This document shows positions 1-9,126 of a stretch of 64,000 nt of DNA, in pieces. The notes beneath the pieces were generated by a model. The model was not told the DNA's origin and did not search any database. It was given only the letters and a program-made list of their open reading frames with translations. Source of the DNA: Streptomyces canus (GTDB lineage Bacteria > Actinomycetota > Actinomycetes > Streptomycetales > Streptomycetaceae); NCBI RefSeq assembly GCF_001514145.1, contig NZ_KQ948657.1, forward strand, positions 248,001 through 312,000, in the 5' to 3' direction. Each line of letters opens with the position of its first letter. Position 1 is the first letter of the stretch. The position numbers and the translations under genes were made by a program.

Positions 1-121
1 ACTCGGCGGCGTGCGCGGCGAAGGCGCCGGCCTGCTTCAGCATGGCGTCGACAAGAGTCGTCTTGCCGTGGTCGACGTGGGCGACGATGGCGACATTGCG
101 GATGTCGTGGCGCGTGGCCAT
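1..121 (-). CDS. typA: TypA/BipA translational GTPase, N-terminus only (cut by window edge)
   Basis: The minus strand from an ATG at 121 reads [20 protein letters not shown] and then [14 protein letters not shown], which is the start of a translation-factor GTPase. The P-loop (G1) is AHVDHGKT at residues 14-21. The short N-terminus followed directly by this G1 motif fits TypA/BipA, a ribosome-binding GTPase related to EF-G that acts in ribosome assembly and stress adaptation, better than EF-G or LepA. Only about 40 residues are present; the rest lies left of the window. A GGGAG sequence precedes the start. Confidence 0.85.
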   Translation of the reverse strand, partial: MATRHDIRNVAIVAHVDHGKTTLVDAMLKQAGAFAAHAAE

Positions 122-249
122 ATTGCGGCGTACTCCCAAGTGGTGAGAAGGCCCTGCTACGAACGTCCGTGTGACGCGGGCCTGCCGGGCTTGACACGCC
201 ACGGCCTCACCCCATCGTACGGTGCCTCCCGGGCAGGGGCTCGCCGGGC

Positions 250-2484
250 TCAGTCCGCGGACGGCCCGGCCGAGGCTTTCACGCCCTTCTTCAGGAAGCC
301 CATGTCCTCGTAGACGGGCGTCTGGAATCCGAAGGCACCGGCGTTGACCACGTCCTTCTTCGCGGCGGTCAGCTGGGGCCGCTGATAGAGCGGGATGGAT
401 CCGGCGGCGGCCCAGATACGGGAATCGGCCTTGCGGATCAGGCTGCGGCTCTTGCCCTCGTCGAGAGTGGCGACGGCCTGGTCGAAGAGCTGGTCCACCT
501 GGTCGGTGCCGACCCGCGTGTAGTTCTGCTCGACGTTCAGCGAGCCGTCCGCGGCCGGCACCGGCTTCGCGAAGATCGGGCGGGCGTCGGTGGCGGGGAA
601 CGCGGACGAGGGCCAGGAGTACAACGCGAGGTCGTACTGCCCGGACGCGATGTGGTCCTTGAAGTAGCTCTCGTCGGAGACCTTGGAGATCTCCGTCCGG
701 ATACCGACCTTCTCCAGCATCGAGGAGATCCGCCCGGCCACCGTCCGCAGGGTCCCGGACCCGGGCCCCGACGGCAGCACGAACCGCAGGGCGAGCGCCT
801 TGCCCTTCTTGGCCAGCACCTTCGTCGCCCCGGCCGCCGGAGCCGCCGTGCCCTTCGGGGCGTAGGCCCCGGGCGCGCCGCCCTGCCTCAGCTTGTTCGC
901 GTACTGCTTGCCGTCCTGAGCGAGATGCTGAGGACCGTCCGCACCCTTGTGGTGGTCCTTGGGCTCCTTGTCGTCGCCCTTGTCGTCCTCACCGACGACA
1001 TACGTGCCGTCGTCCTCCTTCTCGGAGTCCCGCCCGGTCTTCTTGCCCTCGGCCCCCGCGGCCTTCTCGCCCTTCTTCTTCTCCTTCTTCTCCTTCTCGA
1101 CCTTGCCGCCGGCCACCCACCCGGCGTCCGCGAGGAGTGCCTGCGCCTCCTCGGTGTCCTGGCCGCCGAGCGCGCCGCTGTTGTCGGCGTAGGCGTCCTG
1201 GCCGGAGAGCGCGAGGTGACTGCCGACCGGCACGGCCGGCAGCCCGAGCGGGGAGAGGACGACACCGGCCAGCGCCTTGCGGTCGATGGCGCGGGCCACG
1301 GCCCGGCGGACCCGCTCGTCGGCGAGCGGGCCGGAGGCGCCGTTGAGGGCCAGCTGGGTGTAGGCGGGCTCCAGGGACCTGCGGACCTCGAAGCCCTTCA
1401 GGGCAGTCTGCTCACGCTTGTAGGCGGCGAGCGCCCTGCGCTCCTTCTGCCGGGCGCTGAGCTCCTCGTCGGCGTCCTCCTCGTCGTCGCCGTGAGCGAG
1501 GGCCCAGGCGCGCAGCGCGTCGGCGGCGCTCAGGTTGCCGGCGGAGCCGTGCCCGGGGAGTCTGCCCGGCCCCGCGAGGGGGCTGCTGCCGGGCTTGGCT
1601 CCCGCACGGGCCGCGAGGCCGATGCGGCCGAGGGCCTCGGAGTCGACGTCGGCGAGCTCGATCTCCCCGGCGGCCAGCGCGGCCGCCCGCTTGTCGCGCG
1701 GCACGGCGCGGAGCACGATCTGGTCCAGCTTGGCCGGGTGGCCCCACCAGCGCGCACTGCGGGTGAGGATGACCTCGTCGTCCTTGCGGTCGACCTTCTT
1801 CAGGGTGAAGGGACCGGCGGTGACCTTGAGTTTCTTGCGGGCGGAGTCGTTGAAGGAGTCCGGGGTGCCCATGACGTCCTTCGGGTACAGCGGTGAGAAC
1901 AGCGAACGCCAGTCGGCGTACGGCCGCGCGAAGGTGACCCGGACCTCCAGGTCGTCGGCCCCGCGTTCGATCTTCTCGATGCGGTCGTAGCCGGCGTTGC
2001 GAGCGGTCCAGTACGCGGAGTCCTTGCCGGACAGGGCGCGCCACTGGGCGGCGAAGTCTGCGGCGCCGATCTCCCGGCCGTCGCTCCACACGGCCTGCTG
2101 GTTCAGCTTGTACAGCACGACCTGCTTCGGCTCGGTCTCGACGACCTTCGCCGACTCCAGGTAGTCGGGATGGACCTGCGGGCGCCCGTTCGCGTCGAGC
2201 CGGTACATCGACGGGAGGACCGCCTGGGCGACGGTGGTGCTGGTCGCGTCCGCGTCCGACTGGAACGTGTTCAGGGTCTCCGGTACGGCGTCCACGGCCC
2301 AGTGCAGGGTGCCGCCGTCGGCGACCCGGTCGCGGGCGGCGGGCGCGATGTCCTGCGCGGCGAGGGGCTTGCTCCGCTTCTCCTCGGAGCTGCACCCGGA
2401 GAGCGCGGTCACCGCGAGCGCGCCCGCGGTCAGGAAGGCGACCGAGCGCGTGACCGCGCGCAGTCCGACGCCGTCGTTGGACAT
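250..2484 (-). CDS. ABC transporter family 5 substrate-binding lipoprotein (peptide type)
   Basis: 744 residues from an ATG behind GGAGG. A basic N-terminus, hydrophobic segment and lipobox LSGC (Cys31) mark an exported, lipid-anchored protein. The body matches the SBP family 5 fold (OppA/DppA/BldKB-like): [12 protein letters not shown] near the N-terminus, [20 protein letters not shown] in the middle, and a closing lobe with [11 protein letters not shown]. Its likely role is capturing oligopeptides for an ABC importer; no permease is adjacent in the window. The protein is longer than usual for the family because of two insertions: an Asp/Glu/Ala-rich one near residues 300-365 and a very charged Lys/Glu/Asp-rich one near 458-560. 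The ligand cannot be told from sequence. Confidence 0.9.
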   Translation of the reverse strand: MSNDGVGLRAVTRSVAFLTAGALAVTALSGCSSEEKRSKPLAAQDIAPAARDRVADGGTLHWAVDAVPETLNTFQSDADATSTTVAQAVLPSMYRLDANGRPQVHPDYLESAKVVETEPKQVVLYKLNQQAVWSDGREIGAADFAAQWRALSGKDSAYWTARNAGYDRIEKIERGADDLEVRVTFARPYADWRSLFSPLYPKDVMGTPDSFNDSARKKLKVTAGPFTLKKVDRKDDEVILTRSARWWGHPAKLDQIVLRAVPRDKRAAALAAGEIELADVDSEALGRIGLAARAGAKPGSSPLAGPGRLPGHGSAGNLSAADALRAWALAHGDDEEDADEELSARQKERRALAAYKREQTALKGFEVRRSLEPAYTQLALNGASGPLADERVRRAVARAIDRKALAGVVLSPLGLPAVPVGSHLALSGQDAYADNSGALGGQDTEEAQALLADAGWVAGGKVEKEKKEKKKGEKAAGAEGKKTGRDSEKEDDGTYVVGEDDKGDDKEPKDHHKGADGPQHLAQDGKQYANKLRQGGAPGAYAPKGTAAPAAGATKVLAKKGKALALRFVLPSGPGSGTLRTVAGRISSMLEKVGIRTEISKVSDESYFKDHIASGQYDLALYSWPSSAFPATDARPIFAKPVPAADGSLNVEQNYTRVGTDQVDQLFDQAVATLDEGKSRSLIRKADSRIWAAAGSIPLYQRPQLTAAKKDVVNAGAFGFQTPVYEDMGFLKKGVKASAGPSAD

Positions 2485-2515
2485 CTCTGCTTACCTCCGG
2501 GAGCCGCGGGCGTTA

Positions 2516-2547
2516 TGATCACTTTTGGCGGTATATGGAGCTGATCA
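2516..2547 (-). promoter_or_regulatory. Pair of TGATCAC direct repeats upstream of the lipoprotein gene
   Basis: TGATCA palindromes at 2516-2521 and 2542-2547 both extend to TGATCAC on the plus strand and are 26 bp apart, centre to centre. They lie 32-63 bp upstream of the lipoprotein start in the only AT-richer patch of the 298-bp intergenic region (2485-2782). The spacing, about two and a half helical turns, would suit a regulator binding site overlapping the promoter. I recognise no specific regulator. The rest of the region shows nothing else clear. Confidence 0.3.
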
Positions 2548-2782
2548 CATGTATGCGGCCACTGAAGAGGAAAGGGTTCGGCAACGGACGGCGACACGGC
2601 GACAACGACCGGGAAGCCCACCCGTGCGGCGCAATCGACGGCGCACGAGGGGCGCGCACGGAGGCTCACGATCCGCCAATCCGTGCACGTCCCTTCACAC
2701 CGGCCGGTGTGACGCGCAACACTCGCAGGCGCATGACCGTTCCCGTCCAGGGCATCCCCGCCCACGGAAGTGAGGTCACGTC

Positions 2783-3073
2783 ATGTCCGTGAACGACGAA
2801 CTGGTAGCGGCACAGCGCTCGCTCGACGAGGTGCTCAGGTACGTCAAGCGCCTGGAGCAGCAGCTGGGCAGCAGCGGTCTGGAGATGCGCCGTGTGCGGA
2901 TCGACGCCGACCGGCTGCGCGAGAGCCTCGCGCTGCTGAAGGAGACCGACCCGGCGCTCGCCAAGGCGCGCCGCCCTGATCTCGTCTCGATCTCCGACAC
3001 CCCGTACGACAACACCCTGTGGACGGACTCGGACGACGAGGGACTCGGCGCCCGCGACCGCCGAGCCCCCTGA
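2783..3073 (+). CDS. Small conserved coiled-coil protein preceding sdhCAB
   Basis: 96 residues from an ATG behind GTGAGG. Residues 5-60 are rich in heptad-spaced Leu, Val and Arg/Glu (AQRSLDEVLRYVKRLEQQL), so a coiled coil is likely, followed by an acidic tail. There is no signal peptide or membrane segment. It ends 19 bp before the TTG start of the SDH membrane subunit, so it probably shares that transcript. Function unknown; I recognise no domain. Confidence 0.7.
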   Translation: MSVNDELVAAQRSLDEVLRYVKRLEQQLGSSGLEMRRVRIDADRLRESLALLKETDPALAKARRPDLVSISDTPYDNTLWTDSDDEGLGARDRRAP

Positions 3074-3092
3074 ACCCGACCGGAGTCAAGAG

Positions 3093-3929
3093 TTGGCCAC
3101 TGGTACGGAACCCCCCGACACCGAATCCCATAGCGCCCGCGGCGGCGTACGCACCGGTACGCGCGCCGCGATCGACGCCTCTCACCTGCGCACCGACCGC
3201 TGGTGGCTGGCACCGGCGGTCACCGCCGCCGGGCTGCTCGCCTTCATCGTGTACTCGACCTGGCGGGCCTTCGCCGACACGGACTACTACGCGGCCCCGT
3301 ATGTCTCGCCGTTCTACTCCCCCTGTCTCGCCGAGCGCTGCGAACCCATGCGCCACGGCCCCAACTGGGAGATCTTCGGCAGCTGGTGGGGCATCTCCCC
3401 CGCGATCATCATCCTGATCTTCCCGCTCGGCTTCCGCCTGACCTGCTACTACTACCGCAAGGCCTACTACCGGGGTTTCTGGGCGTCCCCGCCGGCCTGC
3501 GCGGTGGCCGAGCCGCACAAGAAGTACACCGGTGAGACCCGCTTCCCGCTGATCCTGCAGAACATCCACCGGTACTTCTTCTACGCCGCGATCGTGGTCG
3601 CCGGGATCCTGACCTACGACACCGTGCTCTCGTTCCGCAACGAGCGGTACGAGTGGGGGCACATGGGCCTCGGCACCCTCGTCTTCCTGATCAACATCGT
3701 GCTGATCTGGGCGTACACGATCTCGTGCCACTCCTGCCGGCACATCGTCGGCGGCAAGCTCAGGCACTTCTCCAGGCATCCCGTGCGCTACCGGATGTGG
3801 CAGTGGGTCGGGAAGCTCAACGCCAGGCACATGCAGCTCGCCTGGGCGTCGTTGGTGAGCGTGGCGCTCGCCGACTTCTACGTGTATCTCGTCGCCTCCG
3901 GCGCTTTCGACGATCCGCGCTTCTTCTAG
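3093..3929 (+). CDS. sdhC: Succinate dehydrogenase membrane anchor / cytochrome b subunit (type B)
   Basis: 278 residues from a TTG start with GGAG seven bases upstream. Five hydrophobic segments are visible (LAPAVTAAGLLAFIVYSTW, ISPAIIILIFPLGF, YAAIVVAGILTYDTV, LGTLVFLINIVLIWAYTI and a last one near 250-270). This is the topology of a single-polypeptide type-B SQR/QFR anchor, which carries haem and the quinone site. Several His residues near the helices (IHRYFF, CHSCRHIV, RHMQLAW region) are candidate haem ligands. The order anchor, flavoprotein, iron-sulfur subunit (17 bp, then a 4-bp overlap) indicates one operon feeding electrons from succinate to quinone at the membrane. Confidence 0.88.
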   Translation: MATGTEPPDTESHSARGGVRTGTRAAIDASHLRTDRWWLAPAVTAAGLLAFIVYSTWRAFADTDYYAAPYVSPFYSPCLAERCEPMRHGPNWEIFGSWWGISPAIIILIFPLGFRLTCYYYRKAYYRGFWASPPACAVAEPHKKYTGETRFPLILQNIHRYFFYAAIVVAGILTYDTVLSFRNERYEWGHMGLGTLVFLINIVLIWAYTISCHSCRHIVGGKLRHFSRHPVRYRMWQWVGKLNARHMQLAWASLVSVALADFYVYLVASGAFDDPRFF

Positions 3930-3946
3930 ATTGAAGGTGCCTTCTG

Positions 3947-5881
3947 ATGTCCGTGGTCGACCGGCAGGAGTGGGACGTCGTCGTGGTGGGCGCCGGGGGT
4001 GCCGGTCTCCGCGCCGCCATCGAGGCCCGCGAGCGCGGTGCCCGTACGGCCGTGATCTGCAAGTCGCTGTTCGGCAAGGCGCACACGGTGATGGCCGAGG
4101 GCGGCATCGCGGCCAGCATGGGCAACGCCAATTCGAACGACAACTGGCAGGTCCACTTCCGCGACACCATGCGCGGCGGGAAGTTCCTCAACCAGTGGCG
4201 GATGGCCGAACTGCACGCCCAGGAGGCCCCGGACCGGGTCTGGGAGCTGGAGACCTGGGGCGCCCTGTTCGACCGTACGAAGGACGGCCGGATCTCGCAG
4301 CGCAACTTCGGCGGCCATGAGTACCCGCGCCTCGCCCACGTCGGCGACCGCACCGGCCTCGAACTGATCCGCACGCTCCAGCAGAAGATCGTCTCGCTCC
4401 AGCAGGAGGACCACAAGGAGACCGGTGACTACGAGTCCCGCCTGAAGGTCTACCAGGAGTGCACGGTCACCCGGGTCCTCAAAGACGGCTCTCGCGTCTC
4501 CGGAGTCTTCGCCTACGACCGCGAGACCGGCCGTTTCTTCGTCCTCGAGGCCCCGGCCGTCGTGATCGCGACCGGTGGCATCGGCAAGTCCTTCAAGGTG
4601 ACGTCGAACTCGTGGGAGTACACCGGCGACGGCCACGCACTGGCGCTGCTCGCCGGCGCGCCCCTGCTGAACATGGAGTTCGTCCAGTTCCACCCGACCG
4701 GCATGGTCTGGCCGCCGTCGGTGAAGGGCATCCTCGTCACCGAGTCGGTCCGTGGCGACGGCGGGGTGCTCAGGAACTCCGAGGGCAAGCGGTTCATGTT
4801 CGAGTACATCCCCGACGTCTTCAAGGAGAAGTACGCCCAGTCGGAGGAGGAGGGCGACCGCTGGTACGAGGACCCGGACAACAACCGGCGCCCGCCCGAA
4901 CTGCTCCCCCGCGACGAGGTGGCCCGCGCGATCAACTCCGAGGTGAAGGCCGGCCGGGGTTCCCCGCACGGCGGGGTCTTCCTGGACGTCTCGACACGAA
5001 TGCCCGCCGAGGTCATCCGGCGCCGGCTGCCGTCCATGTACCACCAGTTCAAGGAGCTGGCCGACGTCGACATCACGGCCGAACCGATGGAGGTCGGGCC
5101 GACCTGTCACTACGTGATGGGCGGTATCGCGGTCGAGTCGGACACGGCGGCGGCTCGCGGGGTGCCGGGGCTGTTCGCGGCCGGTGAGGTGGCCGGCGGC
5201 ATGCATGGCTCGAACCGGCTCGGCGGCAACTCCCTCTCCGACCTGCTGGTGTTCGGACGCCGGGCGGGCTGGCACGCGGCCGAGTACGCGACCGGGCTCG
5301 CTGCGGACCGCCCGCCCGTGGACGAGGGCCAGGTCGACGCGGCGGCGGCCGAGGCGCTGCGGCCGTTCTCGGCGGAGGGGGCGGAGCCCGCCGTAGGCCC
5401 TCCGGAGAACCCATACACCCTGCACCAGGAGCTCCAGCAGGCGATGAACGACCTGGTCGGCATCATCCGCCGCGAGGGTGAGATGGAGCAGGCCCTGGAG
5501 AAGCTGGCGGATCTTCGGGTCCGGGCCCGGCGGGCCGGGGTCGAGGGGCACCGGCAGTTCAACCCGGGCTGGCACCTCGCGCTGGACCTCAGGAACATGC
5601 TGCTGGTCAGCGAGTGTGTGGCGCGGGCCGCGCTGGAGCGGACCGAGTCGCGCGGCGGCCACACCCGCGAGGACCATCCGGCGATGGACCGCGAGTGGCG
5701 CCGGATCAACCTGCTGTGCCAACTGACCGACCCCACGGGCGGGTTGGCGGCGACCGACCCCGTCCGGGGCCAGATCGACCTCACCCGCGAGACCACCGAC
5801 CCCATCCGCGCCGACCTGCTCGCCCTCTTCGACAAGGAGGAGCTGGTCAAGTACCTCGCCGAAGAGGAGCTGTACGAATGA
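3947..5881 (+). CDS. sdhA: Succinate dehydrogenase / fumarate reductase flavoprotein subunit
   Basis: 644 residues. The N-terminus has the FAD dinucleotide motif VVGAGGAGLRAA (about 14-25). KAHTVMAEGG places the covalent-FAD histidine at His46. The capping and catalytic regions include EFVQFHPTGM, LRNSEGKRFM and GPTCHYVMGG, with the FAD-binding signature GSNRLGGNSLSDLLVFGRRA later. It oxidises succinate to fumarate on the cytoplasmic face. Its length and sequence fit type-B enzymes. The gene lies between the anchor and iron-sulfur genes and overlaps the latter by 4 bp (ATGA), so the stoichiometric subunits are translationally coupled. Confidence 0.95.
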   Translation: MSVVDRQEWDVVVVGAGGAGLRAAIEARERGARTAVICKSLFGKAHTVMAEGGIAASMGNANSNDNWQVHFRDTMRGGKFLNQWRMAELHAQEAPDRVWELETWGALFDRTKDGRISQRNFGGHEYPRLAHVGDRTGLELIRTLQQKIVSLQQEDHKETGDYESRLKVYQECTVTRVLKDGSRVSGVFAYDRETGRFFVLEAPAVVIATGGIGKSFKVTSNSWEYTGDGHALALLAGAPLLNMEFVQFHPTGMVWPPSVKGILVTESVRGDGGVLRNSEGKRFMFEYIPDVFKEKYAQSEEEGDRWYEDPDNNRRPPELLPRDEVARAINSEVKAGRGSPHGGVFLDVSTRMPAEVIRRRLPSMYHQFKELADVDITAEPMEVGPTCHYVMGGIAVESDTAAARGVPGLFAAGEVAGGMHGSNRLGGNSLSDLLVFGRRAGWHAAEYATGLAADRPPVDEGQVDAAAAEALRPFSAEGAEPAVGPPENPYTLHQELQQAMNDLVGIIRREGEMEQALEKLADLRVRARRAGVEGHRQFNPGWHLALDLRNMLLVSECVARAALERTESRGGHTREDHPAMDREWRRINLLCQLTDPTGGLAATDPVRGQIDLTRETTDPIRADLLALFDKEELVKYLAEEELYE

Positions 5882-6648
5882 GCGGCTACACGGCCCACTT
5901 CAAGGTGTGGCGGGGCGATGTGAAGGGCGGCGACCTGGAGGACTTCAAGGTCGAGGTCAACGACGGCGAAGTGGTGCTGGACATCATCCACCGCCTCCAG
6001 GCCACCCAGGCGCCCGATCTCGCCGTCCGCTGGAACTGCAAGGCGGGCAAGTGCGGTTCCTGCTCCGCGGAGATCAACGGGCGGCCCCGGCTGATGTGCA
6101 TGACCCGCATGTCGGTGTTCACCCAGGACGAGACGATCACGGTCACCCCGCTGCGGGCCTTCCCCGTGGTCCGGGACCTGGTCACGAACGTCGGTTTCAA
6201 CTACCAGAAGGCGCGCGAGGTCCCGGCGTTCGTGCCGCCGCCGGATCTCGGGCCGGGCGAGTACCGGATGATGCAGGAGGACGTGGACCGCTCGCAGGAG
6301 TTCCGCAAGTGCATCGAGTGCTTCCTGTGCCAGGACACCTGCCATGTCGTCCGCGACCACGAGGAGAACAAGACGGCGTTCGCGGGCCCGCGCTTCCTGA
6401 TGCGGGTGGCCGAACTGGACATGCACCCGCTGGACGCGGCCGAGGAGTCCGGCCTGGACCGCAAGAAGACGGCCCAGGACGAGCACGGTCTCGGCTACTG
6501 CAACATCACCAAGTGCTGCACGGAGGTCTGCCCCGAGGGCATCAAGATCACGGACAACGCGCTGATTCCGCTGAAGGAACGGGCTGTCGACCGCAAGTAC
6601 GACCCGCTGGTGTGGCTGGGCTCGAAGATCAGGAGGAGGTCTTCCTAG
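5878..6648 (+). CDS. sdhB: Succinate dehydrogenase iron-sulfur subunit
   Basis: 256 residues starting at the ATG that overlaps the sdhA stop. The [2Fe-2S] domain has Cys54, Cys59, Cys62 and Cys74 (CKAGKCGSC...C). The C-terminal ferredoxin-like domain has CIECFLCQDTC (145-155) and CNITKCCTEVCPEG (208-220), together able to hold the [4Fe-4S] and [3Fe-4S] clusters. It relays electrons from the flavin to the quinone site of the membrane subunit. The last 20 bp overlap the 3' end of a convergent small membrane protein gene. Confidence 0.95.
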   Translation: MSGYTAHFKVWRGDVKGGDLEDFKVEVNDGEVVLDIIHRLQATQAPDLAVRWNCKAGKCGSCSAEINGRPRLMCMTRMSVFTQDETITVTPLRAFPVVRDLVTNVGFNYQKAREVPAFVPPPDLGPGEYRMMQEDVDRSQEFRKCIECFLCQDTCHVVRDHEENKTAFAGPRFLMRVAELDMHPLDAAEESGLDRKKTAQDEHGLGYCNITKCCTEVCPEGIKITDNALIPLKERAVDRKYDPLVWLGSKIRRRSS

Positions 6649-6943
6649 CCGGTTTCATGGCCTGCCGCTGGATGTACAGCCCCGCGGCGAACACGGCCAT
6701 GCCGCTCATCGAGACCGGGAAGTTGCCCCTGTCCGGTCCCTGGAGCGGGCCGACGAACAGAAACGTGCCGATCCCGGCCATGGCGACCAGGGTGCCGTAG
6801 CCCCACACGCGGGGCCGCAGCACCTTGGTCCGCCCGCGGCCCGGCATGATCCATCCGGTGGTGATCGCGGCCATGGAGAGCACGGCTCCGACCACCAGGA
6901 GCAGGACCGCCAGGATCTCCAGTACGTCGTGCATACCGATCAT
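6629..6943 (-). CDS. Small integral membrane protein, unknown function
   Basis: 104 residues. The ATG at 6943 overlaps the stop of the upstream kinase-like gene by 4 bp (ATGA), which is why I chose it over the in-frame ATG three codons later. Three hydrophobic segments are visible: VLEILAVLLLVVGAVLSMAA, WGYGTLVAMAGIGTFLFVG and VSMSGMAVFAAGLYI. The basic loop after the first helix is GRGRTKVLRPR. I recognise no family. Coupling to the phosphotransferase gene suggests joint expression. It is convergent with sdhB, sharing 20 bp. Confidence 0.7.
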   Translation of the reverse strand: MIGMHDVLEILAVLLLVVGAVLSMAAITTGWIMPGRGRTKVLRPRVWGYGTLVAMAGIGTFLFVGPLQGPDRGNFPVSMSGMAVFAAGLYIQRQAMKPARKTSS

Positions 6944-7911
6944 CGTCCCATGAGCTCCAGCACCCTGACCAGGTTGGATTCCGCGATCTCCCGCATTCCG
7001 TCCGGGTTCGGGAAGTCGCCCTCGATCAGGCGGAGGGGGCCGGCGACCAGGGACACGTGCATGGCGAGGCGGTACAGGCGCATCCGGTCCTCGTCCAGGC
7101 CGGGGGCGCGCAGGACGTCGTAGTGCTGCGGCCCGAAGCGGATGCGCAGGAAGACGTGCTCCCACTCGACGTCGAAGTACATGAGCCCTTCGATGTCGAT
7201 GAGGGCGGGCCTGCCCTGGTCGTCCAACAGGACGTGGTCGGCGCCGAGTTCGCCGTGGACGAGGGTGTGCCGGGCACGGGGCCGGACGGCTGCGGCGAGA
7301 CGTCCTACGGTCTCCTCGAGCTCCTCCCGTACGCCGGCGATCCGTTCGTCCCGTACGGCGGCCTGCTCGATGTGGCGCAGGGCGCCCTCGGTGATACGCC
7401 GGGCGGCCGAACCCGACGACGAGGTGCCGCCGTTGTCGACGAGTCCGACCTTGCCGAAGGCGGGGCCCTCCTGCGCGTGCAGAGACCGGAGTTCGGCGGC
7501 CAGCAGCCCCAGCGCGGCGCGACCGGCGACCGGGTCCCGCTCCAGGGCCTCCTCCAGACTGCCGCCCCGCATGTCCTCGACGACCACGGCGTCCATGGTG
7601 GTGTCGGCGTACAGGAGGCGGGGGGTGCGCACGCCGGCCGCGACCAGCCGGTCGTGGGCGGCCGTGAACACGTCGGGACCGGTGCCGGCGGAGAAGGGGT
7701 CGCGGGGGTCGGAGGGGCCGGCGTCCCAGTAGTCCTCGTCCGGCGACCAGACGTAGGCGACGACCGTCGTACCGTCGTCGAGGGCCAGCCGGTAGACACC
7801 CTTCTTGCTGCCACCGCGGAGCCGGGTGACGCCGGTGAGGGCGCGGCCGGTCGCGGCACGGGCGAGGGGGGCGAGGTCGTCGCGGGTGAGGTGTCTGCGG
7901 GTGGTGGTCAT
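6940..7911 (-). CDS. Aminoglycoside-phosphotransferase/choline-kinase-like protein
   Basis: 323 residues. The N-lobe reads LTGVTRLRGGSKKGVYRLAL with the ATP-lobe strand TVVAYVWSPDED. The catalytic loop is HGELGADHVLLD, in the place of the family's HGDxxxxN, followed by the metal-binding strand ALIDIEGLMYFDVEWE. It is thus an APH-family fold in which the usual catalytic Asp position is Glu and the Asn position is His, so kinase activity is uncertain. Such stand-alone APH proteins act on small metabolites, but substrates are rarely known and none can be deduced here. It is translationally coupled to the downstream membrane protein. Confidence 0.8.
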   Translation of the reverse strand: MTTTRRHLTRDDLAPLARAATGRALTGVTRLRGGSKKGVYRLALDDGTTVVAYVWSPDEDYWDAGPSDPRDPFSAGTGPDVFTAAHDRLVAAGVRTPRLLYADTTMDAVVVEDMRGGSLEEALERDPVAGRAALGLLAAELRSLHAQEGPAFGKVGLVDNGGTSSSGSAARRITEGALRHIEQAAVRDERIAGVREELEETVGRLAAAVRPRARHTLVHGELGADHVLLDDQGRPALIDIEGLMYFDVEWEHVFLRIRFGPQHYDVLRAPGLDEDRMRLYRLAMHVSLVAGPLRLIEGDFPNPDGMREIAESNLVRVLELMGR

Positions 7912-7956
7912 TCGGCAGATCGTCGCAGTGCGGTGCGCCGGACCGCAGGTGGTTTT

Positions 7957-9045
7957 CTAACGGACCCAGTCCTTCTCGTACGCCGTCCAGTCCGCCTCCG
8001 TGGCCGCGAAGTCGACGTACAGCGCCACGCCGAAGTTCGCGCGGTCCGCGTCCGTGCGGGAGAGCCCGAGGCGGACGCCCCGGACGGCCGCGGGGACGGT
8101 CTCGGCGAAGGACCAGTGGGCGAAGTTGTCCTCCCGGTAGAAGGGCAGGCCCATCAGCAGGTCGGTGGAGTCGGGGGTGACCTCCAGGGCCAGTGAGGTC
8201 TGCTGGGCGACATAGCCGCCGTACAGGCTCTCCAGGGGCGTGGCCGTGTCGTACGACATCACCGCGATCTGGTCGACCCGGCGCGCGACCTGACCGAAGT
8301 AGGCCTGCGACCACCACTTGGGGTGCCCGGTGAGCGTGCCCGCGACGGAGTGCAGTGCGGGGAGCGGGTCGATCTGGTGGGCGGCGACGGAGAGGGGCAC
8401 GCCGTGGGCGCGGGTGAGCCGGTGGAGGGCGTCGAGGAGGTCGAGGTAGTCCTTGTCGCCGGAGTGCAGGGGCTCCAGGTCGAAGTGGGCGCCGTCGAAT
8501 CCGGCGTCGAGGATCTGACGGGTGGACCGTACGACGGCGGCTCGGGTGTCCTTCTCGGTGAGGCGCAGTCCGTCCGGGCTCTCGGTGGCGAGCTTGTCGC
8601 CGAGCCACGCCTGCACCCGGATGCCGGGGGCCGCCTTGTGCACGGCGCCGATCAGCCACCGCGCCCTCGGGTACGCCGACCCGGGCAGCGTCCCGTCGTG
8701 CTCCAGGGGCCCCACGTGGACGTACAGGTCCCGGATCCCGGTGTCCCGCAGGCGCCGGGCGAGGGCGCTGACGTCGGCGTCGGTCTTGCGGCCGTCCACC
8801 CAGGCGTGCCCGAGCCAGATCGCGTCCTTGCCCCGGGTGCGGGTGCCGTCCGCGGGGTCGCCGGCGTAGTTGAGGCGCAGGGCGACGGCGACGGTGAGGA
8901 GGGGAAGGAGGACGACGAGCGCGAGCGCGATCAGACCCCCGCGAATCCAGCGGCGGCGTGTGGGCCTCGGCGTCGGTGCCTCCTTCTCCGCCTCACCGTC
9001 CCCGTCCCCGCCCCCGTCGACCTGTATGTCCCGCACCTCTGACAT
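7957..9045 (-). CDS. Membrane-anchored GH18-fold (chitinase-like) protein
   Basis: 362 residues from the ATG at 9045, which has a GGGGAG site; longer in-frame starts lack one. A short acidic cytoplasmic tail is followed by a basic stretch and one transmembrane helix (about 30-52), placing the rest outside. The outer domain is a TIM-barrel-like sequence: RDLYVHVGPLE, IRVQAWLGDK, FDGAHFDLEPLH, QIAVMSYDTATPLE. FDGAHFDLE resembles the GH18 DGxDxDxE catalytic strand, and the glutamate is kept. It may act on cell-wall polysaccharide, but the substrate is unknown and it could be a binding-only member. It is divergent from the next gene across 81 bp. Confidence 0.7.
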   Translation of the reverse strand: MSEVRDIQVDGGGDGDGEAEKEAPTPRPTRRRWIRGGLIALALVVLLPLLTVAVALRLNYAGDPADGTRTRGKDAIWLGHAWVDGRKTDADVSALARRLRDTGIRDLYVHVGPLEHDGTLPGSAYPRARWLIGAVHKAAPGIRVQAWLGDKLATESPDGLRLTEKDTRAAVVRSTRQILDAGFDGAHFDLEPLHSGDKDYLDLLDALHRLTRAHGVPLSVAAHQIDPLPALHSVAGTLTGHPKWWSQAYFGQVARRVDQIAVMSYDTATPLESLYGGYVAQQTSLALEVTPDSTDLLMGLPFYREDNFAHWSFAETVPAAVRGVRLGLSRTDADRANFGVALYVDFAATEADWTAYEKDWVR

Positions 9046-9126
9046 CCGCTCCCCCACTCCCCTCGCGTACCCCCGCCCGTCCCACCCCGCTCGCGCCCCC
9101 GCATTCCGGCCCATACGCTCCGAAAC

